This document shows, in pieces, positions 12,284-24,840 of a DNA stretch of 64,000 nucleotides. The notes beneath the pieces are model-generated. The model worked only from the letters and a program-made list of their open reading frames with translations, searched no databases and was not told the origin of the DNA. Numbering within the stretch: the stretch's first letter is position 1; each line of letters starts with the position of its first letter. Both the position numbers and the translations under genes were made by a program. The DNA is from Anoplolepis gracilipes (taxonomy: Eukaryota > Arthropoda > Insecta > Hymenoptera > Formicidae), in NCBI RefSeq assembly GCF_047496725.1, contig NC_132983.1, forward strand, positions 713,501-777,500, written 5' to 3'.

Positions 12284-14964
12284 ATGTATAAATCTGAGAT
12301 CTTTTTTTATATACAAATTTTTCACTTTAATTATTTCAATAAAATTAAATCCAATTTTTATTCCGAATTATCTCACTTACCAATAGATATTCTCTATAAT
12401 ACTTTCTATCATTTTACTTATCAAAACAACATGTATCGAACACGAGGTATAATTTTGTTATTTTAAGACAATGTGTTTTTAGTATTATATATAGTATCAA
12501 TATTTTTGTACCGAATTAACAAAATTTCGTTAGCAAATAATGTTACCGACCAACTGTGAGGTCTGAACTAAAGAGATTTCCCTCTGTTAGATGTCATGTG
12601 CTGTACTTACGTTTATTGTGACGAATATACGTGACATTCTCTCTCGCGTTACTTTTTTAAAATAATTTCAAATAATTTAAAAATAGTTCGAGATGTAATT
12701 TGATCATATAATTACTTTACTAAAACGATATTGATACATATTAACCAAAATACATATAAACATTAATAATCAAAAAATATGAGAGAGTTATATAAAAACA
12801 ATTTTTATCTTTAGATATTTGCATTCATTGGAAGAAATTTTTCTTTTCTCGAATTATAAATGTCATTTAAAATTATAATATAACTTTAAATACATCCATT
12901 ATCGAGAATAAATCTTTCACGTATATGTATATACGTATACATCAATAATAAAAAATTATTTCAATCGCATATACAATCATACTTTTTCAATTGACAATTT
13001 TTAATCAAATAATATCTCGAACAAGTGAATAATAATTTCTCAAAATGTCAAGTTAACATGTGATAGTTTAATATTCAGAATTAATTTTCTTATTATTTTG
13101 TTAAAGATCATAGTTTATCACTTGTGTTTTTGAATCTAAATATATAAATATATATCGCATTATAAAACTTCATTAATTTTTATATAAATAGTGTAGTTTA
13201 AATAAGAATAAATTAAATAATAACTACCCACATTTCAGCGTTACTCGATAAGTCCATTATCAAACGTTGTAAATAATGTAATAACCTATTTAATTTCTTC
13301 GTTCAAAAATTGCAATGTTTAAAAAATATTACAATGGTGTTATCGTTGCAGTACAAAAGAGTGTTAAATATGTAAAAAAAAAAAAACATTTATAATAAAT
13401 AAAATATTAAATTATAAAAGACAATGAAAAGTGTTCTCTGACCTGCAATATACAGTAAAGTTTTTTTTACTGCTTTTCTCTGCAAATTTTTTTACAAATT
13501 AAAATAAATTAAAACAAAAATTGTAAGAAAGTCACAAAAATTCAACATATTTTAATTTTGTTTCATTGGTATAAATTTATTGCTGTGCATAGAAAAATAT
13601 TACAAGTATGGTTTTCCTAATAAATAAATAACAACAAACGATAACGTAGCAAATTTCTTTCGCATATTCAGTAGCACTTGCCTTTCTTATCGAGTCTCGG
13701 TAATAGAAATGAATAAATATATTTATCACTTGTGAACAAGCAATGTATAAGTTACATTGCTTGTTTTTTCTTAAAGATATCCATGTTATTTTGCATGAAA
13801 GCATCAAGGAAAAATTAAATTTATAAAATATATTTATATGCAACTTATTTTTTAAAACCAAGCCCACAATTCTTAATCTTGAAGCATCTTTTGTCAAATA
13901 TTTTTTACATTTTTCAATTTATATGATGTATAAATAAAGAAAGAAAAGAATTTATCTCGAAAATTAATTTCACTAAAAAATATAAATTTCTATCAATTTT
14001 TATCTTAAATTTATAGTTTTTGCGAGATCAGTAGGTACTTGTTGCAGTACAGACAAGTAGAATCTAGTTTTTTATCACGTGTAACACTTTTCAAACGATA
14101 AGGCAATTCATTCGCCCACAGTGATAGTGCGCTGAATTTCACAATGGGAAGATTACTGTTTGATTCGAGTTAGGGATCAAGTGATGACGCTGTGCTATTC
14201 TCCGCGTATTCCTCGGACGTGCTTACAATACTAGCGCTCTGTCTGTGACGCACTTTTCACACACAGAGTACCGCTTTGTATTTGATATTGGCTTTAATGC
14301 GATTATGTCGTCTCACTTGACGCAAATCCTTGTTTCTGTATTTCTATCTCTTGCCCGGTTATTATTGCGATTGTAACACAAGGCAAATTATAATTTTTTT
14401 TTTAAATACAGAAAAATTACAGAAAAATTATAAACATAAAATTTATGAATTTCCTAACTGATTTAAAGCAAAATTTTTTTAACAAAAATTTTATTCCACG
14501 TCTTTCTTAATTATTACGAATTATTAAGAATTAAGAATTATTATACTTATTAAAATTCCAATTTCTAAATAAAGTCTTGATTCTCTGGACTTTATCTTAA
14601 TTTGAGACATGGTGTTCAGATATTTCATATTTAAATTTCAGAGAATACGTAAAAAAGACACAAAAGTTTAATTAAATTTTAGTAGAAAAATAATTATTTC
14701 AGTTTTTAATAAGAAAACTCATTCTATTCTCTAGATAGGCTTACAATTAGTGAAAAAATAATAATAGAATAAAATATTAAACATCTGATGAACAATATTT
14801 AAAAATCCTATAAATATATGCAAAGCTCGATAAAAATATAATGTTAAAAATATATAAAAGAATATAATGGCATATAAAAATATAATTCTGTGCAAGAGAG
14901 TGCGATAACTGACGTATCCCTAAGAGACGTATCGCTAAGAAAAATATGAAATTTCTCATGAAAG
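12284..14964. other. Intergenic stretch, no supported gene
   Basis: AT-rich with short chance frames. A GC-richer patch at about 14040-14350, with several TCAC/GTGA words, stands out from the flanks but shows no reading frame. It could be a regulatory element. Confidence 0.45.
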
Positions 14965-15213
14965 TATAAATAAGCAAGCAAGCATCAGCACTCGCGGAGA
15001 GATGAAAACTTGGCGTATGATGCTATAAACCCTAAGTAGGACTCGGTTTCCGGAGGTTTGAACAACTTATCCTTCATAAGTCTCGCTGATGACGTTCCAC
15101 ATTGTGGGGAGTTTCGTCGTCCCGTTTCGCTGTCTCTAAAGACTATTATGGTGCGAGGGGATACGAGGATGAAAGAGAAGTTGTAATCACGCGTCGCAAG
15201 AGTGGTTGGACAG
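14965..15213 (+). promoter_or_regulatory. Candidate TATA promoter with a short non-coding first exon
   Basis: TATAAATA at 14965-14972 is followed about 20-25 bases later by atcagcactc, a possible initiator. From there a GC-richer stretch of about 220 bases runs to ACAG followed by GTAAGA (donor at 15214). There is no convincing long plus-strand reading frame. It could be an upstream untranslated exon of the channel gene that starts at 21412, or a long non-coding RNA exon. This is inferred from signal layout only. Confidence 0.25.
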
Positions 15214-15494
15214 GTAAGAATATATATGTAAAGTAATATCCGCTGTATTCTCTGTTGCTTTAACAACGAGCTTTTGATTGTTGTTATGAAGACGCTTCAA
15301 TTGTGTCGTAATATATCTATTAAGAAAATGTATAATAATGTGTCAAAGCTTTTTTATATATTCATGATTTTCTAATGAATGTCCTCATTTGCATAAAAAA
15401 TATTTTTTCTTTTTTCTGTCAAATAAATTTTCTTGGGATACGTCTTTTCTCTTCTCGCAAAATGCAATTCATATCACACACGTATGTATATTTT

Positions 15495-15560
<66 letters not shown>

Positions 15561-18479
15561 TGTCAGACTTTTCTTGCTATTTTTGTTGAAAAAGTCTTAG
15601 TTTAATAAAACTCGCGATATTTATTTTTGTAAAAAACTTTACCTGTGATGATTAATTCTTTATAAAGTCAGTTTGAGCGTTTCATACGTTTAGTTAAGAA
15701 GACAAATGGAAGAACATCGCGGCATCATTATTATTATTATTAGGCATTTACATCGTAGTTAATCTAAAAATTGTTTGTTCGGTGACATTCCGTATTCATA
15801 AACGCGCGTTCCGCGTGTCCTCGATCTGAATACCTTTGAATATTAAATCAAGGACAAGATATGTTTCATAATTTACGGCAGTTACAACCACACGAATAGA
15901 AAATTGCAAACAGCGCTAGCGTTACATGTCCGTCGCAGAAGCGATGTATTACACCGTGACTTATCCAACATCGGTAGCTTAGCTTACAAGAAATATTACA
16001 AAGCATCATGTCTGCAAGGTTTTGTAGAAACTATGCATTTAGATGCATATTCAAGCGCGATCGAATAATCTTTCGTTATCAAGACGAAACTAAGAATACT
16101 CTGTGAAATGTATATTTCGCAAGAAAAATACAATACCGATAAAAATGAAAAAATATATACACATCATTAGAAAGATGATGTAAGAAAGTACATTATCATA
16201 AAAATATATATAAATAATTCCTGTAAATGGAAAAAAATTTATCGTTTCAAAATATCTTTGATGCAAATTTAAATATTTATCAAAAATCATAAACGAATGA
16301 ATTTGTCTTTTCCTTAATTTAATTTTATGATAAATAAATAACCCTGACACAACATATAATAATGATTGAAGTTATTACTTGCGTTTGATTGTGTGACAAT
16401 ATTAATAACTGCAATTGATAGTAATGCTGTTTTTTATTATTTCACTTATTTTAAAAGCATATTCAATTTTTTTTTTTTTTCGAAAAATTCAAAACATTAA
16501 CATTTAGACACAAGCAGTTATACTTCTTTTTCAATGATTAAAAATCTTTTTCGCTTTTAATTATTATAAATACCTCCTTATTATTAATTGAAATAAATTT
16601 TAATCAATATTTATAGAAAATATTATCGCACGCTTTTATTCAACCCAATTTCAATTACCCCACTTGACTTTAGAGTTCTTCTTCGAGGGAGAACTTATTG
16701 CAAGATTGCTCGCGCACTCGAGAGAAAGTACCTTATACTCGTGGGAATGTACGTCCGGATACTTTCCGAGGGTAATGTACTTATCCAATAGGTTTTGCAA
16801 TTCACAGCAAAAAACCATAGACATTCAAAACCATACGAATCGTGAGTGTTATTAGCGACATTGTTTTCTAGAAAAATGAAACAAATTAAGCGTTTCATTT
16901 ATTGTTAGCTCTGTAATTAATTATTATGATTAAGCGCGAGCTCTAAATCGCGATTTATTCGATATGTAAATGACAAAACAAATGATATCATTAACATATA
17001 CTACGATTAACGATTAACGTACGATAATCATTTGAAACTTGCAATAAATATTCAATTCCTCGGGTTAAATTATACAATCATTAAATAACATTAATTGTGT
17101 TATAAATAACATTAAATAGAAAAATCACACATCGAATTTAAGAGACAGAAGCCGGTACAAAATAGTCTCAAGTATACTTTCGGCGCGTTTAAGATTCCCT
17201 TTGCATACAGGTCATATTCCGCCTATTAAAGTTAATGTCATTTTAGTCGTTAGATTTATATTTCTCGGATATCAGGTAATGTCGCGGACCGATTATCTTC
17301 GCTTTAATTCAGACGGGATAATCATATAATGGAGAGAAATTGTGTAATTCTCGTAAGGACGGAAGAAAATCAACCTGGCAGAATCGTTTATATTCCTTTA
17401 TTCTTCTCAAGTTTAATCCTAACAAATTGCGTATTACTTACAGCAATGACTGCTGACTCACCGTTAAAATATGGAAAAAATATGTTTTCTGAATAAATTT
17501 AGACGCAAGCCCATTATATTATAAAACTCCATTACTTTAACTTAAGCAATGATATAGATATTATTAAATTTTAAATTACATTTTTATTAAAGTAATAATA
17601 AAATTAAGTTAATTTGATAGTAATTGAAAAACCAGATTTTGCCATATTTACACTTTAAGAGGTTAATTAGTAAAAATATTTAATTTTACTTGATAATTAA
17701 TATATAGAGAATTATGTGTTTAAATTTTTGCTAACAAGTGTTTTTCAATTTATCAAAATTTTATACCTCCATCGCTATAATTTTCACGTTTCATTAACCA
17801 TTTTGCAATACATAAAAGTGTCCGTTACATAATATTATCACGTTGCCACAATGTATGTAATAAGTTACCTTTGCCGCATTTAACGTACGACTCTAATTAA
17901 TCTCCATTGAGATAAAATCATACTAATGCTAATCGATCACACCTATTACTGATTTCCACTTTATCGGGTGATTTGTATCAAAATGATACGTTGAAAAAAA
18001 ATAAGCGTTCTTCGAGATTTGCTCAATTTATTGGTTAAAATTCTTTCAAGGAAATATTATTTCGAGATTAATCTAAATTTTAATTATCCATACTTATACA
18101 TCCGATAAGAAGTCGATTATGCCGTACCGATTTCATGTAACGTCGCGAAATGACAGCTTCTCGATGTGTTTGTTCATTATCCATAATGAGATCTCTGATC
18201 AAATTTGCGTCAAGAGAAAAGTGGTCGACAAACCGATTAAGATTCTCATTCGAACTATCGATTTCCATAATTTATCATATCACGGAAATTCGTTATCTAA
18301 CACAAAGAGATAATCTCGTCGGAGATAATATACGCGGACAATATAATTTCAGACTTAAATTTGCGTGGAGGAAAAAAGCCGCCAACGCGGCCAATGAGCC
18401 TTCGATAGCCGCCCATTAACGATGCATCCCGAATCTCTGAATCGAATTGAAATCCGGGCGACGACAGCGAAATAGCCGT
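15214..18479. other. Non-coding stretch with a long TA microsatellite
   Basis: Begins just after the candidate donor at 15214. It holds a (TA)n run at 15497-15557 and is otherwise AT-rich with scattered GC-richer patches near 15790-16080. No supported gene was found. Confidence 0.5.
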
Positions 18480-18727
18480 GAAATAGATGTTAAATGATCG
18501 CAACGGATGCGAGAGAGCGATAATCACGTAAGGACGAAAATTTACCCGCGTCCGCGGAAGGGCTGTTTCGCCTGTTGGCGCCAACTGTCAACTCGCTCTC
18601 TCGCATCCGGCGGATTCTGGTGTCGATTGGCGAATCAATTACAGCGCGTGTCCTACGCGGACGGTATCCTCGGGGTACCGTTCTCTCGTTCGGCCGGTCC
18701 GCCTGTTTGCCGTCATCCTGCTTGCCT

Positions 18728-18772
18728 ACACCACCACCACCACCACCACCACCACCACCACCACCACCACCA
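18728..18772. repeat. (CAC)n trinucleotide repeat
   Basis: About 15 uninterrupted CAC/CCA units inside the CpG-rich island. In one frame it reads as poly-Pro and in another as poly-His, which explains the spurious proline- or histidine-rich frames there. Confidence 0.95.
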
Positions 18773-19195
18773 TCGCTATCGCCACCGCCACAACCTGCAG
18801 GGGGGTTGACTGCGCTCGTTCGCCGCGGGGGTGGGGGTTGGCGTCAGCAGCGGTGGGTGTTCGTGCAGGTACGCGGTACCCCTCGCGATACCATCACCAC
18901 CACCGGCAAGCGTTCCCCGCCCTCACCCTTCGCCATGTATATGTGCGCGCGCGCGCGTGTGTGTAGCCACGTCGACGCGGCGGCGACGGAGGACGGAGGA
19001 CGAAGAGATTCCGTGCGGCCGGCGTTCTCCGGCCTCCGGCTCGGCTCGGTTCGATACGCGCGCGCGCGCACGCTACCACGATACCGGTGGGGTTCAGTGC
19101 CGACAGTGCCGCCACAGCTCTCGTAAGAGACGCCCGTGATTTTGCACCCCCGCTCGAACAGAATTTACCGAACTATACGACGAGGGTGCACCACG

Positions 19196-19199
19196 GTTC

Positions 19200-19240
<41 letters not shown>

Positions 19241-19340
19241 CTTCTGTCTCTGTCTCTGTCTCTCTCTCTCTCCCTCTCTCTATCCGGCTTTATTTTTCTC
19301 TCTCTCTCTCTCTCCTCTTTTTTTTTTCTCTCTCGCGCTC
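19196..19340. repeat. CT-rich (polypyrimidine) tract
   Basis: Nearly pure C/T on the plus strand with (CT)n runs broken by TTTTT and TCTGTCTCTGTCT. GA/CT tracts near insect promoters are typical binding sites of GAGA-type factors. Here that is inference from position. Confidence 0.9.
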
Positions 19341-20078
19341 TCCCGTCCCAACGTTTTCTCTCCTTCTCGCTTTCGACTTTTTTCCTCCGCTCGACCGTAC
19401 CACCATTCGCAACGACCACTGTTGTACCTCGCCGGATAATACGGTGATAAACGACGAGTGAGTGCCAACTGGGGGATACCAGCCTCGGCCGTTTCGATCT
19501 CGTCTCGACGCCTCGTGGTGATGTGGGTGTTATAGTGATGATGATAGTGGCGCGTTGATACGAAGCGACCACGCTGTTCGCGTGTCGTAATTGAGTGTAG
19601 GCGGACGCGCCTTTCCCGCCGCGCCGGTGTGTATCTCAACAAACAGCACGATTGTCTTGCGTCCTCTTGACAATATCGCCGATAATTTGTCTTCAAGATC
19701 TATATCTCTCTACACTGTGACACATTCACGTGATTCCGGATCGGAGCGCGAGCGCGAGCTATAAATGTTGAGAGGGTCAGGGTGATCGACCGGGAGACGG
19801 CGACGCTTCCGTCACACCGTCGTTGCATTTCCGAGACGTGAATTTATCTACAAGCATTTATCGAAAATTTAGCGAAAAAACCGGTAAAGAACAAAAGCTC
19901 GCGATCGACGAACGGACAGACGTTTCCGCGTTCTAAATTATTGATCGAGTAATCGATCCAATATCCCAGCTCGCCGCGCTTATTCTTCGGCTCGGCTTTG
20001 CATCAGCTATAATACGCGCTATCAGCGATTCACATGATAATATCACGCGCCTCAGTGACGCAGTCACGGATGATCGAT

Positions 20079-20079
<1 letters not shown>

Positions 20080-20120
<41 letters not shown>
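20080..20120. repeat. (CGGCGA)n hexanucleotide repeat
   Basis: About seven tandem CGGCGA hexamers in the likely upstream region of the channel gene. On the minus strand it reads as an arginine run, which is not considered coding. Confidence 0.9.
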
Positions 20121-20121
<1 letters not shown>

Positions 20122-21356
20122 GGAAATCACGAGGGCCATTTTCACTCGCGGTATACGCACGCATATAATAATTGATATATAATGAAATTTATCCCGCCGA
20201 CTGTGGTGGAGGAAAAAAAAGAAAACAAAAAACAAATCGGAGCTCTATTGCAGAGCTATTAACGCGATCGGTCGATGCTTAAAGCAGACTATGACACTTG
20301 GGTTAGTCGTTGACATTCAGAATGAGCTATGTGCAGCACACACAGGTACAAACTCCTTGACCTCTTAAAGTCACGACACGACACGACACGATACGACACG
20401 AAGAGTATATATACTTGGCCGCGCGAGTAATGTGTAAACCGCTTTCGACAATAAGGTGAAGCTAAGCTCGAAGCTCGAGCGAGAATCGCAATGGCGATAT
20501 AACTCGAGGCGGGTTGCGATCGAAGATCCTTTTCGAGAATTTCAAGAGGTTCGTGGTTGACACGGAGAAAGCACGTCAAAATCCTGGCCTTTACACGTTT
20601 CACCCTGTCTAGCGAATCCTCGCAATATATCGGCCTAACCACCGTCGCAATCCGTCATACGCAACGGTTTCCGACAAGCGAAACCGACAAGCAAACTTTC
20701 AAAGTGCGAAAACGGATTGCGAAAAGTCCCTGTCATCATCCATCACACGCGAACACACCAACATTCATCGCTATTGAAAGCGTCAATAGCAAAAAATCTA
20801 TCGGATATTATCTGCCTATCTGTAATCCATTTCCAATAAGTTGCTTCAATATTTGAAAATTCAACTGAGAAAACAAACCGTCGCGTCGTATACGGTATAA
20901 TTTTGCAGTTTAGTGCGTCAACATCGCTAACCGCGTCCACGAGGCTGTTCTCTTTTGTACTGTGAACTTTTCATCTTGAATCGCAAAATTCTAAATGTCT
21001 CAAAAAGGGGGGAAAAAAAAAAAAAAAAGAGAAGTACGATTTCTGTATTTAAATAAATTTCGAATGCAGATTTCACGAATGTTTAATTGACGAAAATTTA
21101 ATCGAACGTGCGCAACGTAAAAGTACAATTTAAAAAATATTGCTAGAAAACGACTGTGGTGTTCCAAAATATATTATATGCATTCGTAATGATTAAAACT
21201 TTGTTGAAAAATCGAAAGCAGATAAGAACGGAGAAGCAGAAGAAATTGCTCGATTTCGCATTCTTTTATATTTCAAAATCCTGCTAGCTAATCGATCGGA
21301 TAACAGCGTAGATATCGCGATTAGCGGAGATCGAATCAAGACAATTTAGCGATAGC

Positions 21357-21415
21357 ATGAGATGGACGAAAGTAGTACAGGATCAAAAGGGATGATCGAG
21401 CATAGATCCCAATGA
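21357..21415 (+). promoter_or_regulatory. Two short upstream ORFs, one overlapping the channel start codon
   Basis: If the leader is continuous here, an ATG at 21357 opens 12 codons ending at TGA 21393-21395. A second ATG at 21362 opens 17 codons ending at TGA 21413-21415. The second stop overlaps the main start as ATGA at 21412-21415. An in-frame ATG for this second uORF also lies at 21392. Such an arrangement would be expected to limit initiation at 21412 or make it depend on reinitiation. Confidence 0.5.
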
Positions 21416-22779
21416 CATCTCGGCGGGGCGGGAGCGAGGGGTATAAAGGTCCTCCCAGCCCTCCGAGCAGCGGTTCGGAGGACAATGGTTTCACGAACCG
21501 ACCCCGAGTGGCCGGACTGTACGTAAAAAACCTAAGCAGAGAAGAATTGGATGAATTAGCGAAGGAGGGTATCTACGGACCAACGGGAAATCCGAACGAT
21601 CGACCTAGAGACAGCGGTAGTCAGAGAAGTCTTAATCTCCCAGGCAGTAGCAGAGACTTTGACGGTCAGGATTACCTTAGAGGAGCAATCTCCAGGACAC
21701 CTCAGCCATTCAGAAGATCCGGCGTCGGAGCCAGACATCGGGAATTCGGTGACAACTTGGTGCGAAGAGACCATCATGGCTCGCTTCCGGTGGAAAAGAG
21801 TTGGCCGAGGCGACTGGAGGATCATCCGAGGCAGGCTTCGCCTTCGCCGGAGAGGTCCGCTCGAGGATCCTCCGAGTTTCCTGTCGGTTGGAGAGAACCG
21901 TTCGTACGGTCCGGCGTATCAGCCAGAGAAATCACTGACGAGGAGTTTAGGCTGCGTCGCTTCGGAGAAGGTTCCTCGAGATACTCCGAAGGACTCTCGC
22001 CTCGTGTTCCCTCCTCGAGAGAACCCGACAGAGACCAACGGGTGTCGAGGTCGGTCGAGCGACTGCCGCCATCGTACGCGGGCCTAAGTCCACCTGAATA
22101 TACCGAATATGAGGAATCGCAGGCCAAGGTTCGTCCAAAGACTACGACGAGAGCCTATCGGAATGGCGAGAAGGAGGAACGTGAGCCATACAAACATCCA
22201 AGCTCGCTGTTGGAAGAGAACCACGAGAATATCGCCATTTTCAAAACGATGAACATTGGCGGAGCAAAGGAAATTCAAAGTTCACCGCCAACATCTCCAG
22301 TGACGGAAAAACCGACCTCTCCAGAATCTAAGAAGAGCGAGTCTCCGCCAATTAAAAGAGTCGGTTCTAGAGTGCAAGACAGCACGAGGCTGCGACCACC
22401 ATTGGCCGGAACTGCCGGCACCTCCGCCGATTCCGGTACCGGAGATTCCGGAAGCGCGGAGATCCAAGTGGATGTCGTAACTCCTCAAGCTGCATCGTTC
22501 CCGAGTGACGTTCCCGTGTCCAAGATCGAGGACAAATCACCCGGTGCAAGGACACCCGGCACCACCAAAGGCGGCAAGCAAACGGTCAAACCATTCACGA
22601 AGGAGAGCCTCGACAGATTAGAAAATAAGACTGTGCAATTAGTGCGCGAATATGGCTTTCAACCTAAGAGAAAAATGTCGGTGGAAGATGGTGCCGTACT
22701 GCCAAATAAATTCGAACCATTTCCGAACGAGCTCTACGGCAGGCCATTGGAAGAAATCGACAATTTCATCTACGACGAG
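21412..22779 (+). CDS. NaCP60E: DSC1/NaCP60E-type voltage-gated cation channel, coding exon 1 (residues 1-456)
   Basis: First coding exon in this model of the insect sodium-channel-like protein 60E (DSC1 family). This family of four-domain voltage-gated channels is related to Para; the honeybee member is reported to conduct calcium. The exon encodes the cytoplasmic N-terminus only. Residues 1-390 or so are hydrophilic and rich in Ser, Pro, Arg and Glu without hydrophobic segments, so probably disordered. From residue 393 the sequence KPFTKESLDRLENK matches the conserved N-terminal motif that Para has as RPFTRESL. It is followed by PFPNELYGRPLEEID, equivalent to the segment just before domain I. 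The frame reaches GAG followed by the donor GTGAGT at 22780, phase 0, and joins TFCVVSKRF in the exon at 60694. The start at 21412 is the first ATG of this frame in the exon; the start context (cccaATG) is only moderate. An untranslated upstream exon is likely. Confidence 0.85.
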
Positions 22780-22899
22780 GTGAGTGATTTCAATCGTATA
22801 TTCTATATTCTTATATTTTCCACCTTCTTACTTTTACATCTTTGATTCGCTGCCGGATAAAATTATCTCATATTAACAAATAATTGCCTTTTTTTTCTT

Positions 22900-23470
22900 C
22901 AATTGTCTAATTGTCTATAATACATATAGTATGTATTATATACATGTGTATATTATAATATTGTATAATGCAACATCATATATATAATATATAAAAATTA
23001 TATATACATATATATTTATATATTAAATATATAAAATATATATATATATTACAATATGTATAGATAATGTATAGATTAAAAAATAAAAATAATTAACTTA
23101 TAAATAGAATTAACCGTTATTGAAGAAAGCAGTCATTAAAACATATTGCTGGTTCGCAATTCCTTTAGATAAAAAAAAAGTAGTTTGCGTATCAAGACAA
23201 AATCAAAAAAGTTCAATTTCAAAGTTGCCAGAGCTTATCATAGTTATCTTAAATCTATAAAGGAAAATGTTAAAGGACCACGCAACCGAGAAACGTTATA
23301 ACGCGCCGCGATACAGCTTCAACGAACGTGTATTTCCACTTTATATCGCCGAATGTTGCCAGCAGGCGAGAGCAAATATCGGTCGACCGCGCGAGAGATT
23401 TTTGTTTCTGTATAAATAAATTTCTCCGCTCGGTAAAACGAGTGGAACAGAGATAGCAAAGAAACAGTAG
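22900..23470. other. Intron, AT-rich part and a GC-richer patch
   Basis: 22915-23060 is almost pure A/T with TATA-type short repeats. 23280-23400 is GC-richer (gcgccgcg, tcgaccgcgcg) but has no clear frame. Confidence 0.4.
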
Positions 23471-23581
23471 GTGATGATTAAAAAAAAGAAAGATAGAGAG
23501 GAAAAATAAAAGGAAATGGTAGATTCACCGGAGATATGCGAAGGGCAGACAGAAAGGAGCTTAAAACAAAAAGAAGAGCAC

Positions 23582-23621
<40 letters not shown>

Positions 23622-23810
23622 GATGGGCGATGACAGATTGGCAAAACAGAAAAAGAAAAATGACTAAAAGAAAAAAAAAAAGAAAAAGAAAAAAAAAAAG
23701 AAAAAGAAAAAGAAAGAGAGAGCAGGCAAAATCTCTTCATAAGGAAATATAGAGTGAGAGAAAAAAGGACGATGAAAAAAAGAGACGGATGACGAAAAAA
23801 ATTAGGTAAA
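23470..23810. repeat. Long purine-rich tract with (GA)n core
   Basis: About 340 bases in which the plus strand is overwhelmingly A and G. It includes (GA)n at 23585-23618 and AAAAAG/AAAGAA runs at 23648-23725. The frames across it give only Lys/Arg/Glu strings and are not coding. Confidence 0.9.
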
Positions 23811-24412
23811 TTTGTACATGTATGTGTATACGCGCATTGCATATTTATATTAAAAATCGATCGCGACTCTATTCGCGACTTGTTCTCAAATAAGAAATTC
23901 TTACGAAAGATTATGTGGGTCATAAAGGCAGGTCGGATTGCTTTTAATTACTCTTTAATTATTCTATTGTAAATTAGCTGTCGCCATCCCTCGGGGCTCT
24001 TATCTATCGAAAGATTTAAACGTACACTGTAGAGAATGTACAGAATTTTATTGAATAATATTCATAGCTTTTGAAATATTTCATACTCGGACTTTTTATT
24101 GGACGCCGAGAATGCATCGTCTTATTGAGATATCAGAAGTGGAATGTGACTTTAATGTGGTGATGGTATGCAACCTTTCGCATAAAGAACGTTTCAATCT
24201 CTTGCAAATTCAAGCAGAGATGCTATATTGCTATTCGCATGAGCTATTGATATCGGAGGAAAAAATTTGATAAAATGTATATTTTAATCCTTTGAACTTT
24301 TCAGTAAAGTAATGATTGTTTAAACAATTATGGGAAAAAATAAAAAAATTAAATTTTTCCCCTAGTAGTAGTTTGAAAAAATAAAACTTTTGTACATAAT
24401 TTGTCTTTGACA

Positions 24413-24840
24413 ATTGGAAATCTTCTCACAATGGAATAACAGAGGATCCATTTCGCGCATAGATGACGGAGCGTTATAACGATATATCCGCACCGAGATG
24501 ACCCGATAAAAGAGACAACGGAACTTGGTGAAAAGCAAGCGTTTTCGTCGGAAAAGCCTTTCAAAATAGAGGCCGAGGTATAACATTCTATAGCCAGGAG
24601 AACCAAAAAATTTTCGAAATTTTTTTGGAAAAAAAAAATGTGAAAAAATAGTCGGCACAATATTTTGAAATTTTTACGATATTTTTTTTATTCTCTCTTT
24701 GGGAATAGAATATGTAAAATCATACAGATATATAATATATAAAAACTACTGTACAACTAACTTCTTATTTCTCCATTTATGTAATGAACGTGTGCAAAGT
24801 TTAAATATTATTAGAGTAATTTTAACGAGAAGCTTGCGAG
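24413..24840. repeat. Dispersed repeat, copy 1 (matches 51429-51840)
   Basis: From attggaaatcttctcacaat at 24413 to ttagagtaatttta near 24830, the sequence matches 51429-51840 in the same orientation and order. Shared landmarks are ggatcca, gcgttataacgatatatccgc against gcgttataacaatatatccgc, ggtaaaagag-type words, agccagg, ataatatgt-type words and cttatttctccatttat. Divergence and small indels suggest an old duplication or two insertions of an unclassified repeat. Confidence 0.8.

Larger units (their letters stand above)
18480..20130 (+). promoter_or_regulatory. CpG-rich island, likely promoter/5' leader region of the channel gene
   Basis: This stretch is far richer in G, C and CpG than the rest of the window. 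It contains CAC triplets at 18728-18772, GCGC-rich words near 18940-19080, a long CT-rich tract at 19196-19340 and CGGCGA hexamers at 20080-20120. It lies 1.3-2.9 kb upstream of the channel ATG at 21412 on the same strand. Possible leader splice signals are gaGTGAGT (GT at 19459) and an acceptor-like TTTTGCAG ending at 20908. Several long overlapping frames here are products of low-complexity GC-rich sequence and are not called as genes. Confidence 0.45.

Noticed and set aside
18575..19126. 183-codon plus-strand frame with a poly-proline run in the CpG-rich block
   Set aside because: It is produced by the CAC repeat and GC-rich composition, which suppress stop codons in several frames at once. 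No domain and no splice structure.
19165..19696. Long Arg/Glu-rich minus-strand frames over the CT tract
   Set aside because: Pure consequence of the CT/GA repeat read in antisense.
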